Numbered from the stretch's first letter, positions 27,507 to 37,340 are shown. The stretch: DNA of 64,000 nt from Ktedonobacteria bacterium brp13 (GCA_015099395.1 AP024096.1:62001-126000); one strand, 5' to 3'. Notes: generated by a model from the sequence alone, not told the origin. Numbers and translations are program-made.

Positions 27507-29105
27507 ATGTCTTCATCTCCCTTTCTTCCTCTTCCAGCAGGTTTAGAGATCGTCAGCATTGAGACCGTTGATGACCTATTGAAGGTTCAAGTGGCTTGCA
27601 GAAAAGAGAGAGCTTTTTGTCCCCTCTGTCACTGTCCCAGTGAACGCCGACATAGCCACTATACTCGCGTGGTAGCTGATCGGCCATGCGCGGACTTCCG
27701 CGTGCAACTCATCTTGCATGTGCGCAAGTTCTTCTGCGAGACAGTCGACTGTTCCCGCAAGATTTTTACCGAACGGCTCCCAGCCTTTGTTGAACCCTGG
27801 GCACGGATGACGGTTCGCCTGCGTCAAGCCTTGGAGGCCGTTGGGATAGCAACCTGTGGAGAGGTCGGTACGCGTCTGGCTGAACGGCTTGCCCTGCCGA
27901 CCTCTCCCACAACTCTTCTTCGCCGTATTATGGCCTTGCCCACCGATGCGGTAGGATTGGTCAAACAGTTGGGAATCGATGACTTTGCCTTACTGCGAGG
28001 GAGAAACTACGGAACCGTTCTTGTTGATTTAGGGCGTCATCGAGTCATCGACCTTTTACCAGATCGCAAGGCAGAAACCGCCAAAGTGTGGATGCAAGCC
28101 CACCCGGAAATAGACCTGGTCAGCCGTGATCGCGGAGGGGATTATGCCAGCGCAGCCAGTCTAGGCGCTTCACAAGCGGCTCAGAGTGCCGATCGTTTTC
28201 ATTTGGTGAAAAATCTGACAGAAGCAGTACAAAAAGCATTAGTCCCTTGCCGTGCTGAACTGCAACGAGAGCCGAAGAGAGCCGAGCCTGTCGATCCGGA
28301 AGCCAGAGAAGCGTCTGCACGTTCCCTTTTGACCTCTGATGGACAACCTTACTCAGCGCACCAAGCCGAGCGGTATGAGCGCTACCAACAGGTGATGGCG
28401 CTCCATGAGCAGGGAATGAAGACCAAAGAGATCGCCAAGCGGGTTGGCCTGGGAGTGCGAACAATTCAGCGGTGGTTCACACAGGGAGAGTATGTGGAAA
28501 CGAACTACCACCATCAGCATCGAAGTCGTTTTGATGCGTACGAGGCGTATGTCATGCGACGTTGGGATGAGGGATGTCACAACATTCAACAGCTCTGGCG
28601 CGAGATCAAAGCTCAAGGCTATCCTCATTCCGATCGGGCCTTGCGAGCTCATCTCGAACCTCTTCGCGGCAAAGAGCAAGCCGATTTCCCCGCAGCCTCT
28701 CGCCTTGACCACTTTTCGGCAAAAAAGACCATGTGGCTTTTCATCCGTCGTTTCAAGGATTTAGATGAAAAGGAGCGAGAGGAACTGGCAACCATTCGTC
28801 AGGCAAGTGAGACGGCTGAGACCCTCTACGTCCTGGTTCAGCAGTTTTTACAGATGGTTCGCCAACTGGAGGGAGAACGCCTTGAGACCTGGCTCACTGC
28901 GGTGGCAGAAAGCCAGATCGAGGCTCTGCAACGCTTCGCCGCTGGCTTGGAACAGGACAAAACCGCTGTCCTCATGGGCTTAACGCACTCCCACAACAAT
29001 GCGCAGGCCGAAGGGCAGGTGACCAGGATCAAGCTTCTCAAGAGAATGATGTATGGCCGCGCTGGATTTCCTTTGTTGCGCCAGCGCGTCCTCCATCGCT
29101 TCTGA
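27507..29105 (+). CDS. ISL3-family transposase
   Basis: An intact 532-residue transposase. The N-terminus has the ISL3 zinc ribbon (CPLCHCPSERRHSHYTR ... KFFCETVDCSRKIFTERLP), followed by a helix-turn-helix region (LALPTSPTTLLRRIMALP) and the DDE core: LGIDDFALLRGRNYGTVLVD (first Asp pair), IDLVSRDRGGDYASAASLGA (second Asp) and near the end HSHNNAQAEGQVTRIKLLKR (Glu). An HTH segment (MKTKEIAKRVGLGVRTIQRW) is inserted, as in many members. ATG 27507 is about 90 bp inside the left terminus. Probably active. Confidence 0.92.
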   Translation: MSSSPFLPLPAGLEIVSIETVDDLLKVQVACRKERAFCPLCHCPSERRHSHYTRVVADRPCADFRVQLILHVRKFFCETVDCSRKIFTERLPAFVEPWARMTVRLRQALEAVGIATCGEVGTRLAERLALPTSPTTLLRRIMALPTDAVGLVKQLGIDDFALLRGRNYGTVLVDLGRHRVIDLLPDRKAETAKVWMQAHPEIDLVSRDRGGDYASAASLGASQAAQSADRFHLVKNLTEAVQKALVPCRAELQREPKRAEPVDPEAREASARSLLTSDGQPYSAHQAERYERYQQVMALHEQGMKTKEIAKRVGLGVRTIQRWFTQGEYVETNYHHQHRSRFDAYEAYVMRRWDEGCHNIQQLWREIKAQGYPHSDRALRAHLEPLRGKEQADFPAASRLDHFSAKKTMWLFIRRFKDLDEKEREELATIRQASETAETLYVLVQQFLQMVRQLEGERLETWLTAVAESQIEALQRFAAGLEQDKTAVLMGLTHSHNNAQAEGQVTRIKLLKRMMYGRAGFPLLRQRVLHRF

Positions 29106-29122
29106 GAACCATACGAGCAGGG

Positions 29123-29611
29123 TCATCCTCTCATCTTCCGGTCGCTTTTCTCCAGGCTCCTTTCTTGAGTTGCACGCTGGCGCAGCATGCTCCTGACCTC
29201 CATTAAAAGTTTCCCCAATGTATTCTGTCCACTCCCATCCGCTCCACATCCCCAGTAATAGTCGCCAGGAGCACTCTCGACAATTTCTTCCTCTCCAGTG
29301 CTTAGCAAGAGGGTGCGCAACCCCTTGTGGGTCTCGAACTTCTGTAAGACGGCCTTGAACATCACTTCGTCCTTGACCTGTTCCCAATCAGGACGCAAAG
29401 GCAGTTTGCGATTCCTTCCGATCTCGGCAGCCTGTTTGGGTGTCAATGCCCTCTGGATTTGTGCTGCATGAGGGGTGCCAGCAAACTTCTGAGCTTGAAA
29501 GTAGTGTTCAACAGTTTGCCACCAGATCCCATCCATCTCGATACCATGCCGAGAGAAGTTCGAGAAACACCCGTAAGGTTCATCATGAGGAGTGTAAAAG
29601 TAAATGGTCAT
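29123..29611 (-). CDS. NADAR-family protein (YbiA-like), transposon cargo
   Basis: A 162-residue NADAR domain protein of normal length. Family motifs are clear: GCFSNFSRH at 14-22, WWQTVEHYFQAQKF at 30-43, RALTPKQAAEIGRNRKLPLR, WEQVKDEVMFKAVLQKF, LLSTGEEEIVESAPGDYYWG and GQNTLGKLLMEVRSML. Known members are N-glycosidases: YbiA acts on riboflavin intermediates, and others remove ADP-ribose from guanine bases, counteracting DarT-type toxins. It ends 17 bp from the transposase stop, facing it, inside the ISL3 terminal repeats. No toxin gene is adjacent in the element, so a defence role is inference. Confidence 0.85.
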   Translation of the reverse strand: MTIYFYTPHDEPYGCFSNFSRHGIEMDGIWWQTVEHYFQAQKFAGTPHAAQIQRALTPKQAAEIGRNRKLPLRPDWEQVKDEVMFKAVLQKFETHKGLRTLLLSTGEEEIVESAPGDYYWGCGADGSGQNTLGKLLMEVRSMLRQRATQERSLEKSDRKMRG

Positions 29612-29783
29612 AACAGGAGTTCTCTTTCTTGAGGTGGAATGTTCTCTTTACTCGCATTACTCGCACTTTCTTAGTCAGCACAAGTATATCAAATTTTCTC
29701 CAATGCTGAAACGGTTCAAACAAACTCATCATTCACCAAATTCGCGGAAGAGTCAAACTCACGTTCCGAATGCAGCAATCTTA

Positions 29784-29804
29784 GGGTCTTCCGCTCATTT
29801 GGTG
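29784..29804 (+). mobile_element. possible relic ISL3 terminus
   Basis: The 21 bases from GGGTCTTCC to TTTGGTG look like an ISL3-type left terminus (compare GACTCTTCCGCGAATTTGG of the intact element 30 bp away). No transposase follows; the next sequence is a truncated NTF2-like gene. Confidence 0.4.
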
Positions 29805-29887
29805 CTACTTGCTTGCTGAAAAGAGAACGCTGAACTCTTCCCGGTGCATGTAGGGGATAAAGAAGCTTCCTTTGAGGGTATGAACGA

Positions 29888-30163
29888 TTGACCGAAAAGC
29901 TGGACCCACCTCGCACCCCTGAGGCTGTCCGAGAATACTGGACACGCCAATGGACCATAGTTAGTCCGCTTGTCGAGCCCAAACAATTTAAGAAGGCTAC
30001 AGATGACTCAATCATCGTGGATGTTCAACAATCAGTACGTGATCTCGAAGGTAAGCCGCTTCAGGATCAAACGCACGGACTACAAGACAAATTAGTTGGA
30101 CATGTCTTCCACTTTCAAGAAGGCAAGGTAGTCCGTTTTGACATCCAGGACGTTTCTTCTTAG
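29888..30163 (+). pseudogene. SnoaL/NTF2-like protein, 5'-truncated
   Basis: About 91 residues corresponding to the C-terminal two thirds of an NTF2-like (SnoaL or ketosteroid-isomerase fold) protein: PEAVREYWTRQWTIVSPLVE, then the strands SIIVDVQQSVRDLEGKPL and VGHVFHFQEGKVVRFDI. Normal members are about 125 residues. The N-terminal helices are missing at the boundary with ISL3-like sequence. The TTG at 29888 without a good ribosome site makes expression doubtful. Confidence 0.6.
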
Positions 30164-30216
30164 GGTACAATCTGTTTTTGGGCAGACTTGGCATATCATT
30201 GCCAACTGGCAAATGA

Positions 30217-30349
30217 TGTAAATTCGCTCATTGTATGGGAAGAAATTCGCACATTGCGTGGGATATCCCGCGCGAAAGTGCATCGCGAAAGAGACCGAGC
30301 CTCCCATGGAATGAGCGAAAATCCTCCCATACAATGAGCGAATTTACAG
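30217..30349. mobile_element. 133-bp MITE with repeated inner motifs
   Basis: The termini are a perfect 24-bp inverted repeat (30217-30240 and 30326-30349, outermost TGTAAATTCGCTCATTG). Inside each arm a second, diverged copy of the same motif follows directly (AAATTCGCACATTGCGTGGGA after 30242; the matching inverse near 30304-30320). There is no coding capacity and no obvious target duplication. The TGTAAAT tip recalls the GTAAAT tips of the 342-bp repeats at 24487. Confidence 0.75.
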
Positions 30350-30387
30350 CTCAGATGAGATGCTTCCAGAGGACAATCGCTGTTGTT

Positions 30388-30431
30388 CCTGCCGCGCGCA
30401 GAGAATGTTCGCGTTCTCTGCGCGCGGCAGG
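30388..30431 (-). terminator. strong 18-bp hairpin after the 30467 gene
   Basis: Arms at 30388-30405 and 30414-30431 (CCTGCCGCGCGCAGAGAA and its complement) have an 8-nt loop and are GC-rich. It lies 36 bp past the stop of the leftward gene at 30467, where a terminator is expected, although no T-run follows on that strand. Confidence 0.5.
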
Positions 30432-30466
30432 GGTATGGTGTTCTGCCTGGGAACTGGAGCCCTAAC

Positions 30467-31027
30467 CTACTTGTTGCCCTGGCCCGGTGGGTGTTCCAGA
30501 GGGGGAGCCCCACCAAAGAGGAAGGTCACATTATCATTGTGCCTGCCTGGGTCGCGTTGACGATAGCTGTCCATATAGCTAACGGCCTGGGATTGGGTAT
30601 AGACCCCCTGTTGGACCGCCTGGTCAAAAGCGGCTTGATAGGCATTCAACTCGATGGTGTGAAGCTGATTAGCCGAGATGCCCTGCGCGGTTGCCACATC
30701 GGTGCTCTGTTTGCCTCCCGAAACCTGGGCAGTTACCTGGTCGACAGTGAGATGGAGCCCCTGAGCGATATGCTCTTTGACGGTCGTCAGAAAGGCATCA
30801 GAATAGCCGCCGCCACTCCCTTTGTTGGCCGGTGGGGCTGCCGGTGTGCTCTGTCCTCCTATAGGGTCTGTGCCCCCTGTATTCGGATTGTTGGCGCCAT
30901 TGGCGTTCTGCAAGAGAAGCGGCAGGCCAAAGGCTATGATGACAACGACGACGGCCAGGCCGAGTAAAGCCAGCAGCAGAGAACTCAAAGTCAATCCACG
31001 CTGTGATTGTCCTGTTTTTTTGGCCAT
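30467..31027 (-). CDS. membrane-anchored extracytoplasmic protein beside MacB-like exporter
   Basis: A 186-residue protein with a basic N-terminus, one membrane helix (TLSSLLLALLGLAVVVVIIA, residues 13-32), a Pro/Gly/Asn-rich linker (40-73) and a helical extracytoplasmic domain (YSDAFLTTVKEHIAQGLHLT, VDQVTAQVSGGK, IELNAYQAAFDQAVQQG). No family is recognised with confidence. It lies 26 bp past the FtsX-type permease and is likely the last gene of that operon; an accessory role to the exporter is inferred from position. Confidence 0.6.
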   Translation of the reverse strand: MAKKTGQSQRGLTLSSLLLALLGLAVVVVIIAFGLPLLLQNANGANNPNTGGTDPIGGQSTPAAPPANKGSGGGYSDAFLTTVKEHIAQGLHLTVDQVTAQVSGGKQSTDVATAQGISANQLHTIELNAYQAAFDQAVQQGVYTQSQAVSYMDSYRQRDPGRHNDNVTFLFGGAPPLEHPPGQGNK

Positions 31028-31053
31028 AATACGCTACCCCTTTCTGGTAGTGT

Positions 31054-34000
31054 TTATTCGTAACGTAGTGCTTCAGCCGGATGGATGCGGGAGGCCGAGC
31101 GCGCTGGGACAATGGTTGTCAAAAAGGCAATTAGATAGCTGCCAATGAGAATGGCAGCTATCGGAAGGAGCGGCAAAGGAAACTGTAAATTGCTATACGT
31201 GGAGCTGATAATCTGGAAGGCAACCCAGAGCGCCAGAGCGGTGCCAATGAGCATACTGGCCAGAATGATAAAGCTCGACTCTAGCAGGAAAGAGCGCATG
31301 ATCAGGGGGCGTGAAAAGCCCAGTGCCCGCAACATCCCGATGAGTTGGCGTCGCTCAATCACAGCTCGGCTCATAATCACTCCGATGGCGAGAGCGCCAA
31401 AGAGCAAGCCTAAAGCCAGGGTACTACCCAGAAAAACGGCCATATTGGCTCTGGAGGCGGTACTGCTGCTATCGAAGAGCGGCTGGAGTTGGAGTCCGTA
31501 CAGTGGCCCGAAGTGCTCGGAGAGATCGCGCGACGCTTGCGATATATTCACGCCTGGCCGGACCTGAAAGAGCGTACCCAGTCCTGCGCTATCCATGCGT
31601 GCCTCCTCGGCGGCTCCGTGGTTGATGGCGATGCCCGTGGTAACGGAGAGGTAGAGAAATGGCCAGCTCGTAGCCGCGGAAATGATGCCAATGACCGTCA
31701 CTGTATAATACGTCCGATTGGCCGTCGGAATTTGCGCGGTAAAGGGTTGAAACGTGGTGGTAGGCAGGCCGTGTATGCTGCTATCAAAGCGCATTACCAC
31801 CAGATTGGCATGATGGATGACCGCGTTCCATACCTGCTGATCGCTGGTATAGCCCTGGGCTCGTGCCTGGAAAGGCAGATTGGTGTTGGCATAAAAGGCA
31901 TCATCCTCGACAGCAGTTTGGAGTGCAGCCGTCTGGGGGCTTCGTCCGGGCAGGGTGATGAGGATGGGTTGAATGTCATTGAGGGAGACATCCGGCATAT
32001 AGCGATGGATGGGTGCCACCACCTGAATATCGCGATTGAGTACTGGGTCCGCGCGGACTTGCGCCACCAATTGAGGGATTGGCCGGGTGGAGACCCCCGA
32101 AAGCTGAAAGCCTCCTGTCGTGACCGCCGCCAAGGAAAGATCATTGGTACCGATATTCATGGTGGTAATTAAGACAACCAGGAAGAGGACCAGGCTCACT
32201 TCTGAGAGCGTGATCGTGAGGCGGAAGCGATAGGTGAGCGGGTAGGCCAGGCTGGTGCGACTGATCGGCGCGAAGCCAGGCAGGTGAGCCATCACGGCTG
32301 TCGCCACTTTGACCAGGAGATCGATATTCGCGGTCATGAGCAGGACAGATCCGGCCACGAACAGGAGCATCGTCAGGGCCAGGGTAAGGGCGGCTGATTC
32401 CAGTGAAAAGCGCGTGCCGGTAGGTTGGAAGAGACTGAAGAGCCAGCTACTGGAAAACAACCCGTACATCAACCAGCCCACGCCAATCAGACTGTGCCCC
32501 AGGCGCCGAGCGAAAGAATTCGGAAATCCGGGCAGCAGAGCAAAGATCCAGCTCAGCAGCAGGCCGCCTCCAGCGATCAGCAGACCCCAGCCGACGGTGC
32601 CCCACTGCAAAGATGCAAGTCCGGCCAGCCAGTCGGTTTTCTGGCGTTGCAGCCAGGCCTGGAGTTCAATCAAAGCGAGGCCAGCCAGGAGGCAGAGCGG
32701 ACCGCGCAGAAACAGCGCTCCGATCAGATTACCCCAGGCTCCGCTCTGCCGCAACTGTACCCGCTGCCAGAGCACTGGCAGGCTGAGGGTAACGGTCGCG
32801 GGCTCATCCAGGTCACGAATGGCACTGACAATATTGCTGCGGCTGATGCCGAAGGAGATACAGAGGATGACCAGGAAGGTCATGCAGAAACTGATACAGA
32901 AGGTGAGAACGATACTTTGCCACCCAACGGAGAGATAGAGTGGCATGGGTAAGCCGAGCAGACTGCCCAGGATATTGACTGGAAAATGCGTGAGAGCCGT
33001 CAATTCCAGCGCGACAATCCCAATGCCCAGAGGTAACGCCAGCAGAGCCGCCACGATGCCATAGCCGCTTCCTTCAATGAGCAGCATGTAGATCAGGTGC
33101 TGGCACTGTAATCCGATAGCCCGGCTCATGCCCAGTTCAGCGCGTCTTTCAGCCGCCAGCAGAACAAACAGGAGTGCGAGCAGGAGCATGCCAGCGCCGA
33201 TTAACAGAAAGGTAATGGCCGGGATCAACTGGCTAAATTGCAGAAAGCTGTTGCCACTGAGCAGAAGCGAAAAGGAGAGGCCGGAGGTTTGAGCCACGGC
33301 GCTGCTTTTGAGCAGATGAATGCTTGGGTGAGCCTGCAATGGCGGAGCCGGTAGGATAGGTCCGGTGCCATTGCCGGGTAAGGGCACGCCCAGCAGGCGC
33401 GAGAGGAACTGTTGAATCTCCGTATTGTGGGCGGCATCGCTGGCTGTCTGACGGATGCCAATGATGTTCACCGGCTGGCTGAGCTGCATTAGGGATTGCG
33501 CTGTGGCCAGCGGAACGATGACCTCGATCTTGGGGATACTGGTGGCGTCCTGGGTCTCGAAAGCGATGTCATTGGCCAGGATGCCTCGAATGGTGAGATG
33601 GACGCTGCGCTCGCCGAGCGAGAGCACGACCTGATCTCCGACCCGGACATCGTTATTGAGGGCGAAGGTCGAACTGACATAGGCATCACCTGGCTGAAGA
33701 CTCGCGGAGTGCAGATCCTGCGCGTGTTGTCCCAGGAGCGAGCCAAAAGTCTGTTCAAAATCAGCCGGGACGCCATAGAGATAGTTAATCTGGAGCGCCA
33801 GGCGCGTGCGGTCAGAAATCAATTGGAGAAAGTGGCCCTGGTAGGCTCCATCCAGCATATCCAGTCCTGTGACCGACTGAATACCCGTGCGCCGCGAGCA
33901 CCTGCTGCAACTGATCCGGCGTAAAGCGACCCGAGATGGTTTCGTCGAGCCGACCCGTCTCTTGAATAACCTGCTGGCGCGCCGAGTAGGTCAAACTATC

Positions 34001-34213
34001 ATTGAGGCCGAAGGAGGCCATGATTAAGACAGATGAGAGGGTCAGGCCAGCCACGAAGAGGAGTGTCTGGCTGGGGCGGCGGAGCATATTGCGCAGGCCC
34101 AAGGTTAACAGCAGGCGATTGCGCAGGCCGTTCACTCCCAGCAACAGCAGCAGAAGCCCGGTGATAATCACCATGGCGATTGTCACCAGCTGCGAGGCAT
34201 TGAAATCGAGCAT
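31054..34213 (-). pseudogene. MacB/FtsX-type ABC permease with one frameshift
   Basis: A permease of about 1050 residues with two FtsX domains and long extracytoplasmic portions. The N-terminal part (34213 to about 33886: LLLTLGLRNMLRRPSQTLLFVAGLTL) and the rest (33885-31054) are in different frames. On the coding strand, CACGGGTATTC at about 33884-33886 has one G too many: removing it gives a continuous HG-IQSVTGLDMLDGAYQG line. The C-terminal FtsX domain (RQLIGMLRALGFSRPLIMRS ... RIHPAEALRYE) is complete. One extra base in a G run could be a real inactivation, phase variation or a sequence error. It pairs with the ATPase at 34243. Confidence 0.85.
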
Positions 34214-34242
34214 ACTACCAATCCTTTCTCCGGTCTGCCCTT

Positions 34243-35022
34243 TCAGGCTTCTGGTACAACGCTGTGAACAGAGGAAGTTGCTGCGGATGCTGCTACCGGA
34301 GCGATAGCGACATCTGACTCGATAAGCCCGTCGCGCATCGTAATCAGGCGATGGGCCTGCCTGGCCACTTCAACCGCGTGAGTGACCCAGACAAAGGTTA
34401 AGTGGTGTTCGCGATTGAGCTGGAGCATCAGGTCGATGATTTCCTGGCCCGTCTGACTGTCGAGAGCTCCGGTCGGCTCGTCGGCCCAGACGATCGCGGG
34501 TTGCGTTGCCAGAGCTCGCGCGATGGCAACCCTCTGGCGTTGGCCGCCGGAGAGTTCGGCAGGGCGGTGGCGCGCCCAATCGAGCAGGCCAACCTGTTCC
34601 AGCCCGGCCAGAGCGCGGGTACGCGCTTCGCGGGCGCGGATGCCGCTCACCAGCAGGGGTAACTCCACATTTTCGACGGCGGTGAGCACCGGGAGGAGAT
34701 TGTAGGTCTGAAACACGAAACCCATGTGGCGAGCCCGAAAAGCCGTGAGTTCTCGATCTGGCAGCAGCGTTACGTCGTGGCCAGTGATCCGAATAGTGCC
34801 CGCGCTGACGGAATCCAGCCCGCTCAGGCAATTCAAGAGCGTTGTTTTACCGCAGCCGCTTGGCCCCATAATTGCGACAACATGACCGCGCTCGATTGCC
34901 AGATCGATGCCTTTCAGGGCCAATACCTTGACCTTCCCGGTGTCATACTCTTTTTGCACGGCTTGAGCTTCGATAATCGGTCTATCATTGTTCTCAAGAG
35001 TAAATGCCGTTTTTTTGGGCAT
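34243..35022 (-). CDS. MacB/LolD-type ABC transporter ATP-binding protein
   Basis: A 259-residue ATPase. Walker A is GPSGCGKT (in [18 protein letters not shown]), the Q loop is in [20 protein letters not shown], a hallmark of MacB/LolD ATPases, the signature is [15 protein letters not shown], Walker B is [12 protein letters not shown], and the switch His is in [12 protein letters not shown]. The start at 35022 (MPKKTAF) has AAAGGA 7 bp upstream; the frame remains open further upstream but has no support. It is divergent from the two-component system at 35314, which often regulates such exporters in response to envelope-active compounds. Confidence 0.9.
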   Translation of the reverse strand: MPKKTAFTLENNDRPIIEAQAVQKEYDTGKVKVLALKGIDLAIERGHVVAIMGPSGCGKTTLLNCLSGLDSVSAGTIRITGHDVTLLPDRELTAFRARHMGFVFQTYNLLPVLTAVENVELPLLVSGIRAREARTRALAGLEQVGLLDWARHRPAELSGGQRQRVAIARALATQPAIVWADEPTGALDSQTGQEIIDLMLQLNREHHLTFVWVTHAVEVARQAHRLITMRDGLIESDVAIAPVAASAATSSVHSVVPEA

Positions 35023-35313
35023 AGAACAGTCCTTTCCTGTATTGATAGAAAAATGAACTATCATTCTATATATGCTATTGTAAGGAGCTATACATACACA
35101 AAATGACATAATCACAAACGAACAGCCTTAGTATAGCTGGCCGTGCGCCTGTTGAGACTGGACAATCTCGATTGTATTTTCCGCGACCCTCGCCAGGCCA
35201 AACACGGTGCTTTTCTGATCGTAAAAATACGATAGGAAGATGTCCTGTTTTCGCGAGTCCTCGTGGTATACTGGCAGGGATAGTTTTGAGAGAGAGAAAA
35301 GAGGAAGAAGCGT

Positions 35314-36645
35314 ATGAGGATCACAAGGCAAAAGAGCTTTCTTTCTGAGACGACCGCCGTCGAGCGATCACTACGCTGGTATCTGCTCTTATGGTTGGGG
35401 ATCATTTATCTCTGGACGGTGTCGCGTTTCACGGTCATGTCTTACCAGGGTGGTCCCTGCGACCAGTGTACACCGGTGGTAGTTACCAATACCTCTTTCT
35501 CCCCCTCCTTGCTGGCGGGTTTTACCTTCTTACTGTGTCTGTTAGGGCTGCTGGTGTTTTTGAGTATGTCTGGCAAAAGCAAGCGAGTGCTTTCCTGGGT
35601 CAGTTTGTTGGTGCAGGGATGGCTGGTCTTGCTGATTGGTCTCTTTCCAGACCAGCAGCACGTCTATATGGCGCTCAGCCTCTACCTGGCGCTGGTGCTG
35701 GAGGCGCTGGCAATGTTGCGGCGTGCCCGAGCAGTGATGCTGATTACCCTGTACTATGCTGGTCTCTTCTGCCTCGATCTGCTGAGCAGCCTGTTTCTGA
35801 GTAAAACGGGGTTGGGCAAACCAGCGGGTGTCTTGTTCTCCAATACCCTGTGGTTTGAGCCATTGCTGGGTATGTCTGCCAACTATCTCTCTCTTTTCTT
35901 ATTTGCCGGCGGATACATTTTTCTCTACATGCAGCAATTTCGCGCTCACGCGCAATTGGCGAGCGCGCACCGGGAACTGTTGACATCGGCGGCTCAAATC
36001 CAGGAATTGACCGTGATTATGGAGCGACAACGCATGGCGCGAGAGCTGCATGATACGCTGGTCCAAAACCTGGCCGGGCTGATTCGGCAATTAGATGTCG
36101 CCAGCTCGTTACTGGGGCAGAAACGCATTGAGCGAGCGGAGAAGATCATCCAGGAATCCTCGGCCTCGGCGCGCGGTGCCCTGGTGGAAGCGCGCTGTGC
36201 TATTGGCGGCTTACGCGCCAACTTACCCACCCCGGCAGAGTTGCGCCCTCTGGTCCAGGAAGAGATTGAGCGTTTTACCCTGGCGACAGGGATTGTCTGC
36301 CAGGTGCAGTTAGCCCCGCTGGCCTTGACTCCGGCGGAACTCTGTGAGCATGTATTACGGGCGGTCAGCGAAGGGTTAACCAATATTGCCCGGCACGCGC
36401 AGGCCAGGCAGAGCTGGGTACGGGTCAGTACCCACAAAGGCTCACTGGTGGTTGAGATTGGGGATGATGGCATTGGCTTTACGCCCTCGGTGGTGATGCA
36501 GGGAGGGCATTATGGTTTGCTGGGGTTGAGAGAGCGGATGCGCCTCGCCCATGGACAACTTGAGATTCGCAGCAAACCTGGCCAGGGCACAGCGCTGCTC
36601 CTGTCCCTGCCACTTTCACAGGCAGAGGGGGAGCGTGCCTCATGA
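35314..36645 (+). CDS. NarL-type sensor histidine kinase
   Basis: A 443-residue kinase paralogous to the one at 13296. About six membrane segments occupy residues 20-210; HisKA_3 follows with the phospho-His at 246 (MARELHDTLVQNLAGLIRQL), then HATPase_c (EGLTNIARHAQA, DDGIGFTP, GHYGLLGLRERM, GQGTALLLSLPL). GAGGAAGAAG precedes ATG 35314. The stop overlaps the response regulator start (ATGA). Divergent from the MacB-like ABC genes, it probably controls them (inference). Confidence 0.9.
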   Translation: MRITRQKSFLSETTAVERSLRWYLLLWLGIIYLWTVSRFTVMSYQGGPCDQCTPVVVTNTSFSPSLLAGFTFLLCLLGLLVFLSMSGKSKRVLSWVSLLVQGWLVLLIGLFPDQQHVYMALSLYLALVLEALAMLRRARAVMLITLYYAGLFCLDLLSSLFLSKTGLGKPAGVLFSNTLWFEPLLGMSANYLSLFLFAGGYIFLYMQQFRAHAQLASAHRELLTSAAQIQELTVIMERQRMARELHDTLVQNLAGLIRQLDVASSLLGQKRIERAEKIIQESSASARGALVEARCAIGGLRANLPTPAELRPLVQEEIERFTLATGIVCQVQLAPLALTPAELCEHVLRAVSEGLTNIARHAQARQSWVRVSTHKGSLVVEIGDDGIGFTPSVVMQGGHYGLLGLRERMRLAHGQLEIRSKPGQGTALLLSLPLSQAEGERAS

Positions 36646-37340
36646 ACAGGCGTATTCGCGTGGTGATTGCCGATGACCATCTCCTCATGCGGCGAGGGCT
36701 CTCCATGACGCTGGAAGAGGTTAATGAGGATTTTGAACTGGTCGGGGAAGCCTGTGATGGCGCTGCTGTGCTGCGCCTGGTCGAAGAAACTCAGCCAGAT
36801 GTGGTGTTGATGGATATCCGCATGCCTGGCATCGACGGCTTGGAAGCCGTAGAGCGCATCAAAACCACCTGGCCGCAGGTGGCTGTGGTTATGCTCACGA
36901 CCTACGCGGACGATGCATTAGTTCTGCGCAGCCTAAAAGCCGGGGTCTGTGGCTATTTGCTCAAAGATTGCGATCTGGAGACCTTGCTGAATACCCTGCG
37001 CTCGGCAGCGCGAGGAGAGACGCTGCTGCAACCCGCGCTGATGGCGCGGGTCTCTCAGATGCTGACGCACCCACAGGAAACTGAACCCTCACCTCCCTCT
37101 CCCTTGCCCTCGGCACAGCGTCGCTCCGCCCGGCCCTTTGAGCTGACCGAACGGGAATGTGAGATCCTGGCCGGTGTGGCTCGCGGCGAACGCAGTAAAG
37201 AGATTGGCCTGCGCCTGGGGCTCACCAGGCGCACAGTCGATACCTACCTCACGACCATTTTTAATAAGCTGGGCGTTGATTCACGCGCCGCCGCGGTGGC
37301 GATCGCCTTGGAGAAACAATTGCTTCCCCCATCCTCATAA
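36642..37340 (+). CDS. NarL/LuxR-family response regulator
   Basis: A 232-residue regulator with receiver domain (DD at 11-12, Asp 58 in VVLMDIRMPGIDG, Lys in YLLKDCD) and LuxR helix-turn-helix (LTERECEILAGVARGERSKE, then GLTRRTVDTYLTTIFNKLGV). It overlaps the kinase by 4 bp. It is about half identical by eye to the regulator at 14696, showing that the two systems are paralogues. Confidence 0.9.
   Translation: MNRRIRVVIADDHLLMRRGLSMTLEEVNEDFELVGEACDGAAVLRLVEETQPDVVLMDIRMPGIDGLEAVERIKTTWPQVAVVMLTTYADDALVLRSLKAGVCGYLLKDCDLETLLNTLRSAARGETLLQPALMARVSQMLTHPQETEPSPPSPLPSAQRRSARPFELTERECEILAGVARGERSKEIGLRLGLTRRTVDTYLTTIFNKLGVDSRAAAVAIALEKQLLPPSS

Larger units (their letters stand above)
27395..29754 (+). 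mobile_element. ISL3-family element carrying a NADAR cargo gene
   Basis: A 2360-bp element with perfect 23-bp terminal inverted repeats (27395-27417 and 29732-29754, starting GACTCTTCCGCGAATTTGG). A 7-bp direct repeat AAACTCA flanks it on both sides (27388-27394 and 29755-29761). It contains the transposase gene and, convergent with it, a NADAR-family gene. Ordinary ISL3 copies end soon after the transposase; here the right terminus lies 650 bp beyond, so the second gene is genuine cargo. Confidence 0.85.

Noticed and set aside
27395..29754. A complete toxin-antidote (DarTG-like) pair in the ISL3 element
   Set aside because: Only the NADAR gene and the transposase are present; no DarT-like or other ADP-ribosyltransferase frame is found in the unit.
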